Below, piece by piece: positions 6,948 to 13,512 of a DNA stretch of 15,589 bases (position 1 is its first letter; every line of letters starts with the position of its first letter). The DNA comes from Acidobacteriota bacterium (GTDB taxonomy: Bacteria; Acidobacteriota; Blastocatellia; RBC074): contig JAKEHZ010000327.1 of assembly GCA_022614735.1 (NCBI GenBank), positions 1 through 15,589 of the forward strand. Reading direction: 5' to 3'. The position numbers were made by a program, and so were the translations under genes. Under the pieces are notes generated by a model that worked only from the letters and a program-made list of their open reading frames with translations, was not told the origin of the DNA and searched no databases.

Positions 6948-7922
6948 TTAAGTTCGCCCGCGCAATTTATTGATCTTCGTAATGAATTCATCCACTCCAT
7001 CTTTTTTGATCGCCAATGTCGGAACGAAAATCTGCTTGGAAGGAGGTATACCGGATCTGTCGCCTCCGATCACTTTGGTCATGAGCTGAATCGACTGGTA
7101 GCCAAACTCATAGGGCTGCTGAACCACGGTCGCATAGATCGAACCATCCTTGACCCCGGCGAGAGTTTCATCTTCTTCGTCGAAGGCGATGATTTTCACT
7201 CTACCGACTTTGCCGGAATCTCTGACAGCACTTAGAATCGCCGGTCCATTGTAGGACCACAAACCGACGAGAGCGGCGATCTCGGGATACTTAACCAAAG
7301 TATCTGCGGCATTCGATTTGGCACGCACGCGATCGACGCTGTCAGTTCGGATGTCCAGGATTTTGATATTTGAGCCTTCCAGAACTTTTTGTATACCACG
7401 ATACCGCTCCTGAGCGTTCAGCGCATCAAGGATGCCAACGAAAATCATGATGTTTCCACCCTGCGGTAAAGCTTCTTTGATCAGTTCTCCAGCCTGTTTT
7501 CCTGCCGCCTCATTGTCGGTTCCGATGTAGCAGGCGCGATTGCTCTGTGTTGCATCGCTGTCTTGCGTGATTACCAGAGCCTGACTTGCCGCTCGGTTGA
7601 TCATCTGAACCTGATTTTTCGGGTCGACAGGACTGATCGCCATTCCGTCAATACCCTTTGCGAGCAGGTCGTCCACAACGCGCTGCTGTTCTGCCGCAGT
7701 GCCGTCAGAATTGATCCTGAATTCGACCTGGACATTATCCAGCTCAGCGTCGGCTTTTTCTGTGCCTCTCCGAGCGATCGTCCAGAACTCAGAAGCATTG
7801 TTGGTCACGAATGCGAGTCGCAATTTTTTGCCGTTTCCACCGCTCGTTTGACACGATACGCCAACCAATGGCAGGAGCACAACTAGTGCGCCAATCAGAC
7901 AACGGCTCAAAACTGATTTCAT
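6948..7922 (-). CDS. Substrate-binding lipoprotein, sugar ABC type (Peripla_BP_4)
   Basis: 324 residues. The signal peptide ends in VGVSC, so Cys24 is the likely lipidated residue and the protein should be membrane-anchored in the periplasm. The mature part matches the LacI/RbsB-like type 1 binding fold: LRLAFVTNNASEFWTIARRG (about 34-53), GIDGMAISPVDP (about 90-101), VITQDSD, CYIGTDNEAAGKQAGEL (about 131-147), ALVGLWSYNGPAIL and KIIAFDEEDETLAGVKDGS. These residues frame the ligand cleft in ribose/galactose binding proteins, but the ligand itself is not predictable. GAGGAGG lies 10 nt before the ATG. No permease or ATPase gene is nearby, so it either serves a transporter encoded elsewhere or acts as a sensor. 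The leader upstream is occupied by a G-rich inverted repeat and a dispersed repeat. Confidence 0.9.
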   Translation of the reverse strand: MKSVLSRCLIGALVVLLPLVGVSCQTSGGNGKKLRLAFVTNNASEFWTIARRGTEKADAELDNVQVEFRINSDGTAAEQQRVVDDLLAKGIDGMAISPVDPKNQVQMINRAASQALVITQDSDATQSNRACYIGTDNEAAGKQAGELIKEALPQGGNIMIFVGILDALNAQERYRGIQKVLEGSNIKILDIRTDSVDRVRAKSNAADTLVKYPEIAALVGLWSYNGPAILSAVRDSGKVGRVKIIAFDEEDETLAGVKDGSIYATVVQQPYEFGYQSIQLMTKVIGGDRSGIPPSKQIFVPTLAIKKDGVDEFITKINKLRGRT

Positions 7923-7940
7923 AATTTATCAGCCTCCTCA

Positions 7941-8048
7941 GAAAACTAGGGGCTGGGGGCTGGAGGCTGGGGGCTGGGGCTGGAGAGAAGATTTAGTACC
8001 TCCTCCAACTTCCAGCCCCCAGCCTCCAGCCTCCAGCCCCCAGTTTTC
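7941..8048. repeat. G-rich 37-bp inverted repeat (35/37) with possible quadruplex
   Basis: Arms 7941-7977 and 8012-8048 pair with two mismatches around a 34-nt loop. They are built from GGCTGG/GGCTGGAG units. The plus strand has four runs of four or five G between 7949 and 7979, a good quadruplex pattern. It sits 18 bp upstream of the binding-protein ATG, so it is probably in that gene's leader or promoter. The right arm overlaps the start of repeat copy B by five bases. Confidence 0.85.
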
Positions 8049-8093
8049 ATTGTTTCTAGGCGTCGTCATGAACGACATGAACGACTCCTCGAA
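8044..8093. repeat. Dispersed 50-bp repeat, copy B
   Basis: Nearly identical to 15471-15520, differing mainly in five or six central and edge bases, and alignable to 89-138. It contains two tandem ATGAACGAC words and a stem GTCGT/ACGAC (8062-8066, 8072-8076). It is directly joined to the G-rich inverted repeat and lies upstream of the minus-strand binding-protein gene. Confidence 0.85.
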
Positions 8094-8308
8094 ATTGGTT
8101 TCAGATTGAAATTAAAGGTCAAAACAGAATGATCCCACTATGCAACCGGATTGTGCAATAGAGCTATCCCTTGAATGGAAAAAATCGAGCCGTAATCTCC
8201 TTTTTCGCTGATGTCACGACATCAACCCTTTTCACTCATTTCGCGTGTTTCGCGTTTGTGCCGATGGCACTAAAATATTCACATCACATCGAGGGGAGGG
8301 ATTTGACA
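8094..8308. other. Divergent promoter region between the binding protein and fumC
   Basis: No gene is seen. It holds a palindrome GATGTC-AC-GACATC (8210-8223) and a hairpin GTGCC-GAT-GGCAC (8258-8270) followed directly by TAAAATAT. TAAAAT at 8271-8276 could be a -10 box for fumC, with only a poor -35 (TTTCGC at 8248-8253). A TTG-initiated extension of fumC runs through here but is not credible. Confidence 0.45.
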
Positions 8309-9715
8309 ATGACTCGATCGAAAGCAGAAAACCAGGTACGTATCGAATTCGATAGCGTCGGGCCGATTGAAGTGCCCGCCAATGTCTACTGGGGCGCCCA
8401 GACCGAGCGCTCGCTGATTTACTTCAACATCGGTCGCGACAATATGCCCCCCGAACTGATCCGCGCGCTGGCCATCATCAAGATAGCTGCGGCGACCGTC
8501 AACATGGAGCTCGGTAAATTGCCGGCAGACAAAGCGCAACTGATCATCCGGGCTGCCAATGAGATTATCGAAGGCAAGTTCAATGATCAGTTCCCACTGC
8601 GCATCTGGCAGACCGGGAGCGGCACACAGACCAATATGAACGTTAACGAGGTCATCGCCAACCGCGCAATAGAGCTTGCTGGCGGTGTGTTGGGTTCTAA
8701 AAACCCTATCCATCCAAATGACGACGTAAATATGTCACAGTCATCGAACGACGTGTTTCCAACAGCGATGCACATCGCAGCGGTCGAGCGGTTGCTCAAC
8801 GATTTGATACCAGCGATACTACGCCTTCACGATGCGGTTAACGCCAAGGCCACAGAATTCGCAAGCGTGGTCAAGATCGGACGCACACATCTACAGGACG
8901 CGACACCACTCACTGTCGGCCAGGAGATGTCAGGATGGGCGAGCCTGCTCGAGCGCGGCATCGAACGGCTGAGATTCTCACTCGACGGCTTATTCGATCT
9001 GGCTATCGGCGGCTCGGCAGTTGGCACCGGGCTGAACACACACACTGAGTTTGCCGAACGCATGGTGGCCAAGATCTCCGAATTGACCGGATTACCCTTT
9101 CGCTCGCATCCGAATAAATTCGCAGCGCTTTCAGCGCATGATGAACTTGTCTTTGCGCACGGCGCGATCAATACACTCGCCGGATCGCTGATGAAGATCG
9201 CCAATGACATTCGCTGGTTGGCTTCAGGTCCGCGCTGTGGGCTGGGCGAACTACACATTCCCGAAAACGAGCCCGGCTCCTCGATCATGCCCGGCAAGGT
9301 GAACCCTACGCAGTGCGAGGCGATGATGATGATTGCGGCGCAGGTTCATGGCAACAATGCGGCGATTTCTTTGGCCGGATCGCAGGGCAATTTTGAACTT
9401 AATGTATTCAAGCCGGTGATCATCTACAACTTCCTGCACTCGGTTACTCTGCTTCACGACGCGTGCCGCGGCTTTGTGGATTATTTGATCGATGGCATTA
9501 CGCTCGACCGCGAGAAGATCGATTACTACGTCAGTAACTCGCTCATGCTTGTGACAGCGCTGAGTCCGAAAATCGGTTACGATAAGGCGGCCGAGATCGC
9601 GCATACAGCTTATGAGGAGAAGATCAGCCTGCGCGAAGCTTCATTGAAGCTGGGGTACTTGACTGGCGAGGAGTTTGACGAGATCGTTCGACCTGAGGCG
9701 ATGACACATCCGTAG
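8309..9715 (+). CDS. fumC: Class II fumarate hydratase
   Basis: 468 residues, the usual size for the iron-independent tetrameric fumarase that interconverts fumarate and malate in the TCA cycle. Visible motifs, in order: WQTGSGTQTNMNVNEVIANR (about 100-119), SQSSNDVFPTAMH (143-155), GRTHLQDATPLTVGQEMSGW (191-210) with the active-site His194, and the superfamily signature GSSIMPGKVNP (323-333) whose flexible loop carries the catalytic serine (S324-S325) and the K330/N332 ligands. The SSNDVFPTAMH and GRTHLQDATP forms favour fumarase over aspartase or argininosuccinate lyase. The start at 8309 is supported by GGGGAGGG (8293-8300), eight bases upstream, and by the family N-terminus. pgi follows 139 bp downstream on the same strand behind a terminator-like repeat. 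Confidence 0.96.
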   Translation: MTRSKAENQVRIEFDSVGPIEVPANVYWGAQTERSLIYFNIGRDNMPPELIRALAIIKIAAATVNMELGKLPADKAQLIIRAANEIIEGKFNDQFPLRIWQTGSGTQTNMNVNEVIANRAIELAGGVLGSKNPIHPNDDVNMSQSSNDVFPTAMHIAAVERLLNDLIPAILRLHDAVNAKATEFASVVKIGRTHLQDATPLTVGQEMSGWASLLERGIERLRFSLDGLFDLAIGGSAVGTGLNTHTEFAERMVAKISELTGLPFRSHPNKFAALSAHDELVFAHGAINTLAGSLMKIANDIRWLASGPRCGLGELHIPENEPGSSIMPGKVNPTQCEAMMMIAAQVHGNNAAISLAGSQGNFELNVFKPVIIYNFLHSVTLLHDACRGFVDYLIDGITLDREKIDYYVSNSLMLVTALSPKIGYDKAAEIAHTAYEEKISLREASLKLGYLTGEEFDEIVRPEAMTHP

Positions 9716-9748
9716 ACTACTGCTATAGTCATCAAGAAAAGTAATCTC

Positions 9749-9826
9749 ACCGCCAAGACGCCAAGAGCGCCAAGAAAGGCGGAAAATCTTGGCGTCCTTG
9801 GCCTCTTGGCGGTTTTTCTTTTTCTT
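9749..9826 (+). terminator. CGCCAAGA inverted repeat with T tract after fumC
   Basis: Arms 9749-9775 and 9787-9813 pair at 24 of 27 bases around an 11-nt loop. They consist of near-tandem CGCCAAGA/GGCCAAG units. The second arm runs into TTTTTCTTTTTCTT, so it has the form of an intrinsic terminator for fumC. The unit type is a dispersed repeat I associate with Acidobacteriota. It leaves only about 40 bp for a pgi promoter, so read-through into pgi is possible. Confidence 0.7.
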
Positions 9827-9840
9827 AAATGCAATGGCCC

Positions 9841-9849
9841 GGGGAGGAG
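9841..9849 (+). promoter_or_regulatory. Ribosome binding site deciding the pgi start
   Basis: GGGGAGGAG followed by five bases and ATG at 9855. Earlier in-frame ATGs at 9789 and 9834 lie in or next to the preceding repeat and lack a comparable site. Confidence 0.75.
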
Positions 9850-9854
9850 CGCTT

Positions 9855-11492
9855 ATGACAACAATCAAGCACACGACGACCTTGACGCAGCGGCCTGCCT
9901 GGCAGGCGCTCGAGCATCACTATCGGGAGCACAAGGACATTCATCTGCGAAAACTTTTCGCCGACGATCCGCGACGCGGCGAGCGGTTGACAGTCGAAGC
10001 CGCAGGTCTCTACTTCGACTACTCGAAGAACCGCATCACCGAGGAAACGGTCAGGCTGCTCGTCAGACTCGCTGAAGAATGCGGTCTGCCTGAGCGCATC
10101 GAGGCGATGTTTCGCGGGGATAAGATCAATTTGACCGAGAACCGTTCTGTGCTGCACGTTGCATTGCGCGCGCCGCGAAACAGGCAGATCCTGGTCGATG
10201 GCGTTGATGTTGTCCCCCAGGTGCACGGTGTGCTCGACCGCATGGCTCTCTTCTCCGATCAAATTCGCACCGGGCAGTGGACGGGTTATACAGGAAAGCG
10301 CATTCGTAACGTCATTAACATCGGCATTGGCGGATCCGATCTCGGCCCGGCAATGGCTTATGAGGCGCTGCGGCACTACAGCGAGCGCGATCTGACTTTC
10401 CGCTTCATCGCGAATGTGGACGGCACAGACTTTGAAGAGGCCACACGCGACCTCGATGCCGAAGAGACGCTTTTCATAGTCTCATCAAAGACATTCACTA
10501 CACTCGAAACGATGACCAATGCTCACATAGCGCGAGTGTGGTGCCTGCGCAAACTCGGTCATGAGGCGGCTGTCGCCAGACATTTTGTCGCTGTTTCGAC
10601 CAATGCCGAAGAAGTCTCCAAGTTCGGGATTGATACTGCAAACATGTTCGGTTTCTGGGACTGGGTCGGCGGCCGTTACTCGATGGATTCGGCCATTGGA
10701 CTTTCGACGATGATTGCTATCGGGCCGGAAAATTTCCGCGCCCTACTTGCCGGCTTTCACGCGATCGATGAGCATTTCCGCACTGCGCCGCTAGAAAAAA
10801 ATCTGCCGGTGCTGATGGGACTGCTCACGATCTGGTATAACAATTTCTTCGGCGCGCAAACAGTCGCGGTGCTTCCCTACGATCAGTATCTCAAGCGCTT
10901 CCCTGCTTACCTGCAACAACTGACGATGGAATCGAACGGCAAGCGCGTCACCTTTGAGGGAGTTCACGTCGATTACCAGACCAGCCCCATTTACTGGGGT
11001 GAGCCGGGGACAAATGGCCAGCATTCGTTCTATCAACTGATACACCAGGGGACGAAGCTCATCCCGTGTGACTTCATCGGTTTTTGCCGGTCACTCAATC
11101 CACTCGGAAATCATCACGACATACTGATGGCAAATCTCTTTGCGCAGAGTGAAGCGCTCGCCTTCGGCAAGCCTGCTTCTGATGTCCAAGCCGAGGGTTC
11201 ACCCGATTGGCTCGTGCCGCATCGTACCTTTGGAGGCAACCGGCCATCAAGCACCATACTGGCAGAGAGATTGACTCCGGAGACGCTTGGCAAGCTCGTC
11301 GCGCTTTATGAACACAGCGTCTTCACGCAGGGCGTGATCTGGAACATCGATTCGTTTGATCAATGGGGCGTTGAGCTCGGCAAGGTTTTGGCCAAGCAAA
11401 TCATTCCCGAACTGGAGAGCGCCAGCGAACCGCAGCCTCGTCACGACAGTTCGACCAACGCACTTATCCGGCGTTACCGCATGCTCAGGTGA
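9855..11492 (+). CDS. pgi: Glucose-6-phosphate isomerase
   Basis: 545 residues, the bacterial long-form Pgi that interconverts glucose 6-phosphate and fructose 6-phosphate in the cytoplasm. Key motifs: INIGIGGSDLGP (155-166) and SSKTFTTLET (210-219) for phosphate binding, FWDWVGGRYSMDSAIG (267-282, signature 1, with R274), MESNGKRV with catalytic Glu359, GTNGQHSFYQ with His390, and QWGVELGKVLA (503-513, signature 2) with Lys510. The start at 9855 is set by GGGGAGGAG (9841-9849), five bases upstream. A longer frame to 9789 would translate the preceding inverted repeat. The last two bases of the TGA stop are the first two of the long hairpin at 11491. Confidence 0.97.
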   Translation: MTTIKHTTTLTQRPAWQALEHHYREHKDIHLRKLFADDPRRGERLTVEAAGLYFDYSKNRITEETVRLLVRLAEECGLPERIEAMFRGDKINLTENRSVLHVALRAPRNRQILVDGVDVVPQVHGVLDRMALFSDQIRTGQWTGYTGKRIRNVINIGIGGSDLGPAMAYEALRHYSERDLTFRFIANVDGTDFEEATRDLDAEETLFIVSSKTFTTLETMTNAHIARVWCLRKLGHEAAVARHFVAVSTNAEEVSKFGIDTANMFGFWDWVGGRYSMDSAIGLSTMIAIGPENFRALLAGFHAIDEHFRTAPLEKNLPVLMGLLTIWYNNFFGAQTVAVLPYDQYLKRFPAYLQQLTMESNGKRVTFEGVHVDYQTSPIYWGEPGTNGQHSFYQLIHQGTKLIPCDFIGFCRSLNPLGNHHDILMANLFAQSEALAFGKPASDVQAEGSPDWLVPHRTFGGNRPSSTILAERLTPETLGKLVALYEHSVFTQGVIWNIDSFDQWGVELGKVLAKQIIPELESASEPQPRHDSSTNALIRRYRMLR

Positions 11493-11584
11493 GAGAATAC
11501 GAAACAAACGAAATAAACGAAACAAACGAAAAGATCAGAAATTTTTCGTTTGTTTCGTTTATTTCGTTTGTTTCGTATTCTCTC
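11491..11584. repeat. 42-bp perfect inverted repeat overlapping the pgi stop
   Basis: 11491-11532 and 11543-11584 are exact reverse complements around a 10-nt loop. Each arm has four units based on CGAAACAAA/CGAAATAAA after a GAGAGAATA edge. Arm 1 begins with the GA of the pgi TGA codon. It should form a very stable RNA hairpin at the pgi 3' end. There is no T run outside the stem, so protection or termination by stem strength are both possible. It is related to the units at 6836-6870. Confidence 0.9.
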
Positions 11585-11610
11585 TTGGGCTTCAATTAAA
11601 GCGACACATG

Positions 11611-11655
11611 GATTATCCGCGAATATCCGTGGAATCCGTGTTATTCCGTGGTTAA
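11611..11655. repeat. Dispersed ATCCGTGG-type repeat
   Basis: Near-tandem words TATCCGCGAA, TATCCGTGGAA, ATCCGTGTTA and TTCCGTGGTTAA follow one another with a 10- to 11-base period. This resembles a repeat I have seen spread through intergenic regions of Acidobacteriota. Only one copy is in this window, so the family assignment rests on memory. Confidence 0.4.
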
Positions 11656-11904
11656 TCTCTCCTTATCTGTATCGGATATTAACAGAGGTTATCGCACCTA
11701 CTACGTATAGCCCTAGCGGCCGCTTCGTACTTTTTTTGGACCGGCACCGTAGTTCTACCAATTACAGAAAACGCCCCCGTTTGATAATTTCTCACCCGGC
11801 AATAACGAAAAATCTAAATTTGCGGAGAAATTCTCAGGCATCGAGATCGATGTCTGGAACCTCGGTCCGAGCGCCGGGCCGGGGTATGGCGCAGTCGTAA
11901 CCGG

Positions 11905-11933
11905 CCATTGATCGATGGACGAGCCGAACTGCT
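11905..11933. repeat. Imperfect direct repeat, left copy, flanking the small gene
   Basis: CCATTGATCGATGG followed by a spacer and ACTGCT matches 12270-12298 at 24 of 29 bases, in the same orientation. The two copies lie 32 bp before the start and 1 bp after the stop of the 100-residue gene. Confidence 0.55.
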
Positions 11934-11936
11934 AAT
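11908..11936 (+). promoter_or_regulatory. Candidate promoter of the small helical protein gene
   Basis: TTGATC (11908-11913) and GCTAAT (11931-11936) are separated by 17 bp. Each matches the sigma-70 consensus at four of six positions. The predicted start of transcription near 11943 would leave a short leader with the ribosome binding site. The box overlaps the left direct repeat. Confidence 0.3.
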
Positions 11937-11965
11937 TCTACTTTGTATAGAGAGGAGTAGGGAGC

Positions 11966-12268
11966 ATGAAACCTGAAACAGCACAGATCATCGAAACCCA
12001 GTTGAAACAATTTGCGGCCGATCTGAAACTGTCTGACGCACAGAAAAATCAGCTAAAGACGGTACTGGAGAACGCGCGCAAAAGGATGGATGAGATTCGC
12101 GATAAAAACCCCGACATCACGAAAGCCGATGTCATTGCAAAGCTCGGATCCGTTCGCGAGAATGCGCGCGAGCAGGTGGTGAAGTTCTTCACCCCGGAAC
12201 AGCTGGCGAAGTGGGATGCGGGAGTGGCCAAGGCCAAGACCTTCCTGGGTCACACCGTGAACCAGTAG
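11966..12268 (+). CDS. Small helical protein of unknown function
   Basis: 100 residues, charged, almost surely all helical, with no signal peptide, membrane segment or cysteine. It opens MKPETAQIIETQLKQFAADL. It has two related helix-start motifs, LSDAQKNQLKTVLENARKRM (20-39) and FTPEQLAKWDAGVAKAK (75-91), which recall the LTxxQ pattern of Spy/CpxP chaperones, though those are periplasmic and this has no export signal. I do not recognise the family. AGGAG at 11953-11957 lies eight bases before the ATG. The gene is alone on its strand, converges with the TetR gene, and is flanked by imperfect direct repeats. The coding call is strong because of the ribosome site and clean composition; function is unknown. 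Confidence 0.75.
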   Translation: MKPETAQIIETQLKQFAADLKLSDAQKNQLKTVLENARKRMDEIRDKNPDITKADVIAKLGSVRENAREQVVKFFTPEQLAKWDAGVAKAKTFLGHTVNQ

Positions 12269-12269
12269 A

Positions 12270-12298
12270 CCATTGATCGGTGGCCGGGCGGCACTGCT
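12270..12298. repeat. Imperfect direct repeat, right copy, flanking the small gene
   Basis: Matches 11905-11933 at 24 of 29 bases: CCATTGATCG, TGG and ACTGCT are shared. It begins one base after the stop codon and overlaps the stem-loop at 12282-12316. Confidence 0.55.
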
Positions 12299-12316
12299 CA
12301 ACGGGGCTGCTCGGCC
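12282..12316. terminator. Stem-loop between converging genes
   Basis: GGCCGGGCGGC (12282-12292) pairs with GCTGCTCGGCC (12306-12316) with two G-U pairs and a 13-nt loop. It lies between the converging small gene and the TetR gene and could serve both. The sequence after it is only mildly T-rich on the plus strand. Confidence 0.45.
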
Positions 12317-12360
12317 TCGACTGTTATGTTTCGCGCCTGCTCCTCATCTTTACAATCTGA

Positions 12361-13008
12361 TCACTTGTGAGAAAACCGAACCTGCGGACGCAGCAAGCCG
12401 CCGAGGGCGATTTTACTGATCTCTTCCGCCAATCGTTCGCGCGACAGCTTGCCGTCAGGCCGATACCAGCGCGACAACCACAGCATCATTCCGAGCAGAC
12501 TGAATGCTGCCACTGTCTCGTCTACAGCTTTCAGCTTGCCTTCATCCTTGAGCTGTTTAAGCGTGTCGCGCAAGATGTCCAGGTAGGCGCGCTTGCGCTG
12601 TTCTATTTTTCGGCGATGCGCCGGCGCCAGCCCCGCGACTTCTTCAATGATGATCGTAATCGGATTGTTGCCTTTGCTGTTACTGCCTTCGGAGATGAGC
12701 AACGAGTGGTTTTTGATAATCAGGCGCAGCCGCTGTTCGGCATCAGCGACGGCAAGCGCAGGCACGATGACACGCCGGTCGAGTTTGTCCATCCCATAGC
12801 TCATTATCCCATACAGTAAATCCTGCTTGCCGTGAATGTAGTGGTAGATGCCCGCCTTCGTGATCCCTATCGCATCGGCGATATCGTTCATAGAAGTCGC
12901 GTCATAGCCTTTTTCGCAGATAATTTGGGCAGCGACCTCATAGATTTCGGCCAGGCGGTCCGTCACTACTGGAATAGCTCGTTTCTTCTGTACCTTCATC
13001 GTTTTCAT
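12361..13008 (-). CDS. TetR/AcrR family transcriptional regulator
   Basis: 215 residues, a normal length. The N-terminal DNA-binding domain is clear: ICEKGYDATSMNDIADAIGI (about 30-49) and TKAGIYHYIHGKQDLLYGIM (50-69) form the helix-turn-helix and the following KxxLYHYFxxKxxLL-like motif. The C-terminal ligand domain (about 75-205) is helical and resembles KstR2/FadR-type regulators that sense acyl-CoA compounds, but that is a weak guess. The ATG at 13008 lies six bases after the stop of the preceding gene and has AAGGA ten bases upstream; a second ATG at 12999 is possible. It is the last gene of the hfl run, so it may report on or control membrane-related genes. No operator is identified. 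Confidence 0.92.
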   Translation of the reverse strand: MKTMKVQKKRAIPVVTDRLAEIYEVAAQIICEKGYDATSMNDIADAIGITKAGIYHYIHGKQDLLYGIMSYGMDKLDRRVIVPALAVADAEQRLRLIIKNHSLLISEGSNSKGNNPITIIIEEVAGLAPAHRRKIEQRKRAYLDILRDTLKQLKDEGKLKAVDETVAAFSLLGMMLWLSRWYRPDGKLSRERLAEEISKIALGGLLRPQVRFSHK

Positions 13009-13014
13009 GGATTG

Positions 13015-13485
13015 TTATTCCTTATCTTCAACTTCTCTCCCATAAGGGATCAAGGTTTTGACGCGCTCGCCATTCTCCATGGAGTCGATCCTCCATGTGC
13101 CATCAATCAGCTTGAAGTGATGCTTTTGCGCCTCAGTCTTGCCGTGGAAGACAAACTCGACTCTCAGTGTTGCTGTTTGCTGATCCGACTGCTCAAGGTC
13201 TGAGACAGCGATGCCCGTGATTTCTTCATTGACTTTCTTCAAGTATTGTTTGAATTGAATCTCACCCATCTCCGTCACAGTTCTCTCCAACTTTCGACGT
13301 AACTCGCCGCTGAAGCAGTTCAGATAGACCTTCACATCGCCCTCGCGCGCAGCGTCTGACATTCGCCAGACGGCCTCTTCCGGTGTCGTTGGCGCTTTTG
13401 GCTCTCGACCACTGCGATGCGCGAAAAAGAAGAGGGCGCTGATGATCAATACTGCTGTGACGACGGTTGGCAGGCGCTCTTTCAT
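13015..13485 (-). CDS. Membrane-anchored small protein with NTF2-like domain
   Basis: 156 residues. A single N-terminal hydrophobic segment (VVTAVLIISALFFFA, about 8-22) is either an anchor or an uncleaved signal, leaving the rest in the periplasm. The outer part begins with a proline-rich linker, then TPEEAVWRMSDAAREGDVKV, a helix followed by alternating strands such as QTATLRVEFVFHG and HHFKLIDGTWRIDSM. This order is typical of NTF2/DUF4878-like lipoprotein or scaffold domains. No catalytic residues are evident. It starts 27 bp after hflK and ends 6 bp before the TetR start, so it is probably in their operon and may associate with the HflKC complex (inference). The ribosome site is weak (GGAT, about eight bases before the ATG). 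Confidence 0.75.
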   Translation of the reverse strand: MKERLPTVVTAVLIISALFFFAHRSGREPKAPTTPEEAVWRMSDAAREGDVKVYLNCFSGELRRKLERTVTEMGEIQFKQYLKKVNEEITGIAVSDLEQSDQQTATLRVEFVFHGKTEAQKHHFKLIDGTWRIDSMENGERVKTLIPYGREVEDKE

Positions 13486-13512
13486 CGGATTTCATCCGTT
13501 GGTTTGTCACCC

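Larger units (their letters stand above)
11585..11965. other. Spacer of 381 bp before the small helical protein gene
   Basis: No gene is seen. The left end carries a dispersed ATCCGTGG-type repeat. The right half has a run of short palindromes: GAGAA-A-TTCTC (11825-11835), CATCGA-GA-TCGATG (11839-11852), CTCGG-T-CCGAG (11861-11871) and the near-palindrome CCATTGATCGATGG (11905-11918). A frame read from 11550 starts inside the hairpin and is not credible. Confidence 0.6.

Noticed and set aside
8171..8308. N-terminal extension of fumC from a TTG codon at 8171
   Set aside because: It would add 46 residues unlike any fumarase N-terminus. The ATG at 8309 has GGGGAGGG eight bases upstream and gives the family length.
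8309..9715. Aspartate ammonia-lyase as an alternative to fumarase
   Set aside because: The superfamily signature is shared, but SQSSNDVFPTAMH and GRTHLQDATPLTVGQE match the fumarase form.
11550..11900. Open frame beginning MFRLFRLFRI after pgi
   Set aside because: Its start is a translation of the CGAAACAAA hairpin arm, and it has no ribosome site or known domain.
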